Shown here: one piece after another, positions 57,550 to 64,000 of the stretch | Layout: every line of letters starts with the position of its first letter | How positions within the stretch are numbered: position 1 is the stretch's first letter | Origin: Celoporthe dispersa | Taxonomy: Eukaryota > Ascomycota > Sordariomycetes > Diaporthales > Cryphonectriaceae | DNA: 64,000 nucleotides | Assembly (NCBI GenBank): GCA_016584495.1 | Contig: WAID01000011.1 | Coordinates: 620,001-684,000, forward strand | Direction of reading: 5' to 3' | Program-made: the position numbers and the translations under genes | The notes under the pieces: generated by a model | What the model saw: only the letters and a program-made list of their open reading frames with translations | What the model was told of the DNA's origin: nothing | The model's database searches: none

Positions 57550-57879
57550 ATGCCAACAATAGCTATTCCTACCCGTTATGGAGAATACTCCGTCATAACC
57601 AAAGAGCTCATGAAGTACTTTCCCAAGGGCAACTTCAAAATTCGCGTAATAGGACTTACGAACCTGAAGCCATGGAATCTGTTACTGACCCTGCGCTTAT
57701 AAACAGGTCAGCGGAAATCATTTCATCTGCAAGGTTCCTGTCGCCTTGACAAATGTGAGTATCATAACCTTTTCTCTTCGTAGGGCGATGAATGCTAAGA
57801 AGTGACATAGGTCCAGATTTGTGCTATAGAGGATGCCGTCAAAGCACAGTCACACTACAGGGACAAGAATATTCAATAA
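57550..57879 (+). CDS. small three-exon protein of unknown function, 70 aa
   Basis: Exons 57550-57645, 57707-57754 and 57811-57879, introns 61 and 56 nt, all in phase 0. Exon 1 gives MPTIAIPTRYGEYSVITKEL and MKYFPKGNFKIR; exon 2 VSGNHFICKVPVALTN; exon 3 VQICAIEDAVKAQSHYRDKN then IQ and stop. Intron 1 has donor GTAATA, branch-like TTACTGACC and acceptor AAACAG; intron 2 has GTGAGT and GACATAG. The spliced product has a credible small alpha/beta fold: a strand pair around a Lys-rich turn and a C-terminal helix. No signal peptide or membrane helix. I do not recognise the family. It lies between the CorA-like gene and a kinase gene, on the opposite strand to both. Transcript data are needed to prove the exon joins. 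Confidence 0.6.
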
Positions 57880-58152
57880 TCGTCAGCGTTGAGTGCGAAT
57901 ACAGAGGCTGACTTGGTATTATCTGGTCATGGTCTTTGGCTGGCACGGGAGAGTTAATTCCGAGATGGAGAATATGATGGAAAATATTTTACTAAGGATA
58001 TTTGAACATTTCGTGCCGGCTTTAGAACTTCGTCATAAGTAGCAAACGCAAATTGGATGTTATGAAAGCTGAGTGATACAATAGTTCGCCCATATGCAGT
58101 CAGCCTGAACCGCCGTAAGTCAGCTGAAGATCCGGGCGTCTCATGCGCCACG

Positions 58153-60139
58153 TCAAAGCCCTTTCCTGAGGATAGCCTCGACAGGAGTGCCTCGTTGAAT
58201 CTGGTTTCGGCTAGGACTCGGGTTCTCATAGTATGTGGCGGGCCTCGATCTGCATAAATGTCGCATCTCCTTCTGTAGATCTGGCCCTTTGATCCTCTCG
58301 TCTGATCTCACGCATAGCATGCGTTGTTGGACTAGAGTTAAGAGATCTTGGAAAAACTTAGTGCAAGATGGATGCCGGTGCAGAGAGTTGAAGCGCTGGG
58401 AAGAAATTATCAGCTGGACCGTCTGGTCATGCCTAGCCCGCCACTCTGAAATTCAAATTCCACCGAGAAGAAAATCTTACCTCGTAGACTGTGTCTTTCA
58501 ATCCGAATCTGCCCGCTTGCCTGTTGATACGTTCCAGGCTGTAGTAAGCATCATTTCCTGCCATGTCCAGGTATCTCACATTACATCGGTCAGAGGCAAA
58601 ATTCTCCGCCCCGCTCCATCCTTGAAGCGCCCAAACAGTGAGCTCAAGGAATAAACAGCCCAAAGTCCAAATATCGTAGCTTCTGGAGACGTAGCCAAGA
58701 TTTCCACCTTGATGAGGGGCCATATCGCACTCTGGTGGCCGATAGTTAGGCGTTCCCGGGAGGCCTTGCCCTGGTATGTTGGATCTAGTCGCGTCGCCAC
58801 GCGCCTGGGCAAGGCCGAGATCTGATAACACGAACTTCAACTCCTGACCTCCAGCCTTCATGAAGCACAGCACGTTCTGGGGTTTGATGTCCCCGTGCCG
58901 TCCCCACTTTTGCGAACCGTCTATGTATATAGGAGGATTTGGGTTGTGGATAGAGTTCACGGCTTTCACAATCTCATAGCATTGCTTAGCCAGCCAACTG
59001 ACCGTACAAACGCCGTGGATTCCAGCCGGATGCCGCTGCCATAACCTGAGCAAGTCTGTGTCGGCCCAAGGGAATAACAAGTGGAATTGAGGGTTTCCAT
59101 TTCCTTTGCAGATCACAGTCGCCAGCAGACAGATGATGTGAGGGTGTTTCCCGCCAAATCTCTTTAGCATTTCAGCCTCTTTATCGAACGTCTCTCGGTC
59201 GCCCGTGAACAGCCTCTTGAGTGCGAAGATGTTCTGTTCTGCGGACCACTAATTAAGGATGAGGCATCCGAGTCAGCAAGTGTCCATGATTCGAACAGGA
59301 AAAGGCATAATGTAAATAATTAGCGTATGAGAAAGTCCAAGTACCTGAGAGAGAATGACATTGTATTCATGCTGCGTGGGGTGAATAATAACCTTGCGGA
59401 CTTCGCCGAAGCCACCGTATTGATTACTATGCAAATTGATCCTAGGCGGCGGCACAGTCGGCTGGGGTTGGGTGTTTGCAGGTGGTGCTATCGTATGCAA
59501 GATTTGCCAAGGCTCGATGTCGTTAGGTCGCAGTTCCAGCTCACAGACCCGCCCAAGTCTGACCTCTTTGAAGAAGTAAGGCACCACCAAACTCCACTGG
59601 TATGACTGACAGAACAAAATGATATCATTATGTTGCCAGCTGGCGTGACCCTTAAATACGGGATGATCTGAGTCCAGAGGTAACTTGGCATCAGTCAAGC
59701 CAAGCTTGATGAAGTCATGGATTCGAGCACACTGCTTTACCATGACAAGCAGGGCGAGAACTCGACGATACCCGTCCGCTCGGTTGTGGCCAGTCCTCTG
59801 ATCTGGTTGGTGTCCATTTTGGTGTCCATTGATATGATCTTGCCAGTCCTGACGAGTCCATTTCCGGTCCTCCCACCGCTTGGGTAGCCATCGTTGCCGA
59901 CATAAGTGCTCGACGAGTTTTCCGACTGTGGCAGAAGTCATAAGCGTATCAAAGTACTTAGGTGACCAGAAGTGCCCAATATCCCGCCCCTGAAATTTTA
60001 TTGGACACGCGTAGAGTCTTTTTCGGATCTCTTCTCGGAGAGCGGATCCTCTGGCTTCCGTTACGTGAGTCGGAATACCAGTCCCTGCATTCTGCCAGGG
60101 GTGTTGTGATTGGGTGTTTGATCCCTCAGAGCCGCTCAT
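58153..60139 (-). CDS. serine/threonine protein kinase with N-terminal fungal domain, 601 aa
   Basis: Three exons: 60139-59345, 59248-58481 and 58395-58153 (introns 96 and 85 nt). Start ATG at 60139; the upstream GTG frame is ignored. Residues 1-235 form an all-helical domain (YFDTLMTSATVGKLVEHLCR, YRRVLALLVMVKQCARIHDF, GLTDAKLPLDS, WQHNDIILFCQSYQWSLVVP). The kinase domain follows: a loose glycine loop YGGFGEVRKVIIHP; IFALKRL with the ATP-binding Lys; a helix C Glu in FDKEAEML; HGDIKPQNVL as catalytic loop (His-Gly-Asp instead of His-Arg-Asp); VLSDLGLAQA (DLG instead of DFG); GTPNYRPPECD; YDIWTLGCLFLELTVWALQG. The C-lobe ends with FFQDLLTLVQQRMLCVRSDE. Cytosolic. The stop at 58153 leaves a further open frame downstream unused. 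It is paralogous to the gene at 62890. Activity is likely since Lys, Asp and Asp are kept. Confidence 0.88.
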
Positions 60140-62889
60140 GGTGAGATCGTATATGTGTAAACAACGCGGCTTTGGTGGTTGTAGCACGCAAGACTATAGA
60201 CGGAGGCTGTGTACTCCCGGGTCAAGTGATACCTTAAGACGAAGAATACTTTAGTTATGTTGTCGGGCGTAGATGGAGTCAGAGGATCTCATTCCCTCAT
60301 GAACATGTCACAATGTTGAAGACACAGCGTGGTTGGCGTCGCTGGCGGAGCCTTGTTCTATTTCTACCTCATCAATCCTCTGTCTCCTGCCTCATGATTT
60401 TTGGTCCTTGTGCGTCAAGATCGCAGCACAATGAGGCTCTGCACCGGTGCTGTAGATCTCATATACGGTGCGATCGTCAAGAACCTCATGTTACATGTGT
60501 GTGGGTAGTATCGCAGTATCGGTCAAGGAAGGGAGGTCTGCTGTGAGCTGCTAATAGTTCATTTACGAGAGGCTGAGGCTGCCATTACGATCGCAGTCTT
60601 GGTAAGCTGGATGCAATCACGTCTGACCCCCACGCGGACTGAGCAAACTATGGCGATGCTATCACCGAAAAGACAGTCGGGCTTCCTAGCGCTTTCGGTG
60701 AGGCTCCGCAGTACTGTAAATGTATCCATGGGTAGCCCGATTTTGGAGAAGAGAGCGGTCAGATGCTTTTAAAGTACCGCTCGATGCCACATTTCGCGCC
60801 GCTAAATTTTGAGGGTGGTCAGCAAGATACGACCTGAAGAGGATAAATTCGGGATAACAGCATCACAAGATGGCCTACAACCGAGACAAGTGTGAAAGGA
60901 CACGATTCAGGCTAGGGCATAACGCAAAATAGGATGAAGTAAGCTATAACGAAAAGACTAAGTACAAAAAGCCTGCAGAGGCTGTGAAGAGAAAATTGTT
61001 CTTCGCTGCGATGATCCAAAAGACATTCTAAATTCAGAGAGCCAGTCTCCATCGGTAACTTCTCAAACTAGAATACCGATTCTGAGAGTACTGAAATGTC
61101 AGTATCGGGAGCTGAAGATGGCCCTCACGAAACACACACAGACAGAAATGGTGGGTGTGAAAGGTGAAGAGAGAAGAAGGAAAAGAGAGGCTAGCTAGCT
61201 GAAGGCCTGAGGGCCTGAAGACATATCCCTCTCTAGGCATCATCGATATTACGATCTTTGTTCGGATGATTCTCTTTTCTTGATGCAGTAGAAGTCATGT
61301 CGAATCTGTGCTCGTCAATAACGGAACGACTTGTTGGCACGACTAGGTGTAATATACCTCAACGGAATATTTGCCCTGGCCATACTTTCTGGTGAGCTCA
61401 TGACAGAGCTTTTGTTGATTCCTGACTTTTCTGACGTGAATGTATTCGTCGAAGTTACACCAAGTTGAGATCTCATCAGTGGAAGCCATTGGCGATGGTC
61501 GAGACCGTAATTAGATTTAGGAACTTGTTTCTGAAAAGGGTGTCGAAGACGGGATGGACTGTATTTTACTCCTGGCAGTGTTGTCCGCTGCAGTAGACCC
61601 TGCGACCTTATATTGCTAGCAGGTATGTACATTTTATACTTCCAGCTTCTGCGATTCTGATTCTGGTCAGGCATTGAGACGCCATACTTAGACCCGGTGG
61701 TCAGACCATGGCTACTGAAACTCGTGTCAGCTGCATGTGTAAGGCTTAGCATGTTCTCTGACTCCTTTCTTTGGGAGGTTGTCTCACGGCCCACACCTCA
61801 ATTTTTCTACTTAGCTGTCTAGCACATTTATTGGGTGTCACTTAACAATATGCTGGAGAGGCTGCGGGAGACCGGATGCCGCCTGGTGATTATGCCTTAC
61901 CCTCGTGTTCTGCATTGATAGAGCCTTCTGGGTTGAACTCTGGCCACCCATACAGGGTCGTGTCGCCTAGTTCTGTGCTTGCATAGGGCGAAAGCTCCAA
62001 CCCAGCCCACCTTCTTGCTACAAGTAGCAGAGGCAGAGGTAGGTCAATAGTATCTGTCCAGCTGAAGAGTGCTTGTGGTCTTTCTTGATCGAAGGAATGA
62101 AGACGGAAGAAATCGTGTGCTTGATTCCGTAATAATGATTGTTCGCGTTGGAGACTGATTGTGCTTCTTGAGAAACGCTACTAACATGGAAGAATATCCA
62201 CTTGGTAGGCATGGATCGCAGATGGTGACTCAAGAGGTGGGTATCTGTTGAAGTAGTGAAATGGCTGAGCAGCACACCCTCGAACTCTAGCATTAAGTAC
62301 ATATGAGCTTTATCCGACTCAATCACCTCTTCGCATACTATACATGAACTTCGAAGGTTCCTAAACCTCTCATATCCAGCAATCGCTCCTGCTCCTCACC
62401 TTGTTTCTATTGATCAAGCAAGACGGCGGGAACTATTGGCTCTTGCGGCGCTGAGTAGATATTGAATGGACCCAAGATTACGTTCTTCGAAAAGTAAGTG
62501 AGGCTAGGACTTGTCTATTTCCTTCTCTTCCCGTCTCTTTCTTATTTTCCTTTTCTTGGCTTGTGTCTCATCCCCCAAAAATTCGTGTCAGTATAGCCGG
62601 CACCGTGAAGGGAAAGATTAGGAGGAGAGCTGGCTGGCTCCGGCGACAACCGCTTTCTCCTCCCACTGCTTGTTGAAGACGCCCATCCTTTCTACCTCGA
62701 CTACCCCTTTTGGTTTTTATCTGACAATTGGATACTAAACCTCTCTACCAGGTCCAACACAAAGTTCCCCTGAGATAGAAAGTCGTTGAGAAGAGCTTCA
62801 CAAAAGTACCTGTCAGCCCTCAGGTCAGCCTGGAAACGTCATCAACCAATAGCCTCTAGGCTGGCATTCTGCGAAGCGAAGCCACAAAC
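60140..62889. other. 2.75-kb divergent region between the two kinase genes
   Basis: AT-richer sequence between divergent kinase starts. Two minus-strand stretches look weakly protein-like. One, about 62207-62400, encodes SSCIVCEEVIESDKAHMYLM and LEFEGVLLSHFTTSTDTHLL, with a donor-like GTTAGT after IFFH. The other is a Ser/Arg-rich frame at 61315-61794. Neither has a start with a complete gene structure, so they may be remnants. The right 300 nt (about 62500-62800) are T- and C-rich, as in a promoter. A palindromic CTAGCTAGCT lies near 61191-61200. Confidence 0.45.
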
Positions 62890-64000
62890 ATGGAATCACC
62901 GGCATCGATGATTTTCCTTGGACTTCCCAACAACAAAATCTGGTACAACTTAATCGACGATACTGTCTCAGAAAACCGAAAGAATCAGGAAGACATTGGA
63001 GTCAGCACCTTCGACGCATTGGATAGAGGCTTCGCCACAGCGGAAGAGACATATGACCAACAGGTGGTTCATCATTCGCGGGCTTATACCGCCCCTGAGA
63101 AGCCACAAGACGATCCAGACAATCTCCCGAAGTTGATATGCAGCCTCTACACAAAATACGAAAACAAAACATGGCTATCGTATGACCAACTATTCTTCCT
63201 CATCAACGAAGAGGCCGTATACCTGGAGCTATGTCGACGATTGAAAACCCGGGGAGCAAAACCTGCCTCGTCGGGATTCTGCGATCATGATCTCCGTCGC
63301 ATGGCCGAGGAGGTTTGCAGATCTGTTGATCTTCCTGGCCAGCATGAGAAACCATGCAAATCGTCAAGAAGAGGTATCTTCGCTGCTCTGTGTCTAATAA
63401 ACCATGTTGATCTGTTGGAGGAAATCTCAGCTTTCCTGGACAGTGGCATCAAAGACTCAGATTTACCGCTAGCTGCGGACGAGAGAGAACACTCGACTGG
63501 AGGTTTCGAACTCTCGAGTGAAATCAACCCGTGCCGAAAGCTGCGAATTTTCCGCCAATGGCATCATAATACTTTCGTGCTTTTCAAACTGTATCAGACC
63601 TGGTTTACATCTCCGTTCTTCGATTTGAGACAGAGAGAGGTCCCATTCTACGAGCTCGCATCAACGGATGTGCTTCCGTTTGTGAGCGAAGACTTCAAGG
63701 CACCTAAAAATAACTGGGGGTTCCACGGTCTCGTGCGCAAAGTCCAAATTCATCCAGCACATCACAATTATTGCGAGGTATGTCAAAAATAATGTTTGAG
63801 TCCTTCTTCCACTTCATAGAATCCCCGCTGAAGCAATTTCTTCTTTCTGCAGAATGGAGACGAATCCAGCCCGTTCTTTGCAGTGAAGGAATTGAAACCC
63901 GACAAACACCGACATGTCACGTCACAGGAAGAGGTGGTCGGCTGGGTCAACTCTGTTGGCACTAGTGACAATCGACATCTTGTGAAGCTTCTCGCTGTCT
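62890..64000 (+). CDS. paralogous serine/threonine protein kinase (3' end outside window)
   Basis: Exons 62890-63777 and 63853-64000 (open at the right edge), intron 75 nt with donor GTATGT and acceptor TTCTGCAG. Residues 1-296 mirror the N-terminal domain of the kinase at 58-60 kb: PKLICSLYTKYENKTWLSYD, GIFAALCLINHVDLLEEISAF, GIKDSDLPLAADE, FRQWHHNTFVLFKLYQ, then FYELASTDVLPFVSED. The kinase start follows: NNWGFHGLVRKVQIHPAHHN (degenerate glycine loop) and, in exon 2, FFAVKELKPDKHRHV with the ATP-binding Lys, and LVKLLAV. The position of the intron inside the loop-to-Lys segment matches intron 1 of the neighbour, supporting a duplication origin. Catalytic motifs lie beyond the window, so activity cannot be judged. 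Frame intact. Confidence 0.86.

Noticed and set aside
57354..57749. 131-codon ATG frame overlapping the small gene
   Set aside because: Only chance openness: the spliced alternative in another phase is far more protein-like and has consistent introns.
57954..58229. Open minus frame downstream of the first kinase as its C-terminus
   Set aside because: The in-frame C-lobe ends normally at the TGA at 58153; joining this frame would need an extra intron without good signals.
61315..61794. 159-codon minus frame between the kinases as a gene
   Set aside because: No ATG at the frame start, Ser/Arg-rich shadow-like composition and no splice structure; left only as a note in the spacer entry.
1..64000. 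CRISPR arrays, bacterial operons, intact transposons or integrated virus genes
   Set aside because: No regularly spaced repeats, no transposase, reverse transcriptase or capsid-like sequence could be recognised on either strand.

Overview
The window is nuclear DNA of a filamentous ascomycete, most likely a Sordariomycete-type Pezizomycotina. The evidence is short GT-AG introns of about 50-100 nt in most genes, long pyrimidine/purine-rich spacers, and a set of recognisable fungal orthologues: NAD-dependent glutamate dehydrogenase, Rix1, Ypp1, Tip41, Aurora kinase, Atp23, glutamate 5-kinase, Nip7, eIF3a and a G-protein gamma subunit. No bacterial, viral or intact mobile-element genes were seen.

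Layout. 0-18 kb: the 3'-truncated end of a fungal rhodopsin-like membrane protein, a small unknown ORF, a large ankyrin/CorA-like membrane protein, glutamate dehydrogenase, a 5.4-kb gene-free spacer and an alpha/beta hydrolase, all on the minus strand. 18-24 kb: a gene-poor stretch with a tRNA-Leu(AAG) that carries an intron, a WW-domain protein, and a membrane-anchored unknown protein. 24-52 kb: a dense housekeeping block of Rix1 and Ypp1 (divergent), an unknown low-complexity protein, Tip41, Aurora, Atp23, Pro1 and Nip7 (convergent), eIF3a and G-gamma. 52-64 kb: an accessory-looking arm with an Hce2/Ecp2-like secreted protein, a SelW/Rdx-like redox protein, a second CorA-like membrane protein, a three-exon 70-residue protein that no long ORF reveals, and two divergently oriented paralogous protein kinases. 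The second kinase runs off the right edge.

Common themes. Rix1, Nip7 and eIF3a serve 60S biogenesis or translation. Tip41, Aurora and Ypp1 are signalling or cell-growth regulators. Pro1 and glutamate dehydrogenase are the glutamate-linked enzymes. The two kinases share an N-terminal domain as well as the catalytic fold.

The strongest technical signal is that about a dozen clearly conserved genes are each broken by one or more single-base length differences, nearly all in short homopolymer runs and mostly one base too long. This looks like sequence or assembly error rather than gene decay. Coordinates and exon joins below allow for it and name each site. Two introns begin with GC instead of GT. 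Exon boundaries were placed by eye from splice consensus and reading phase.
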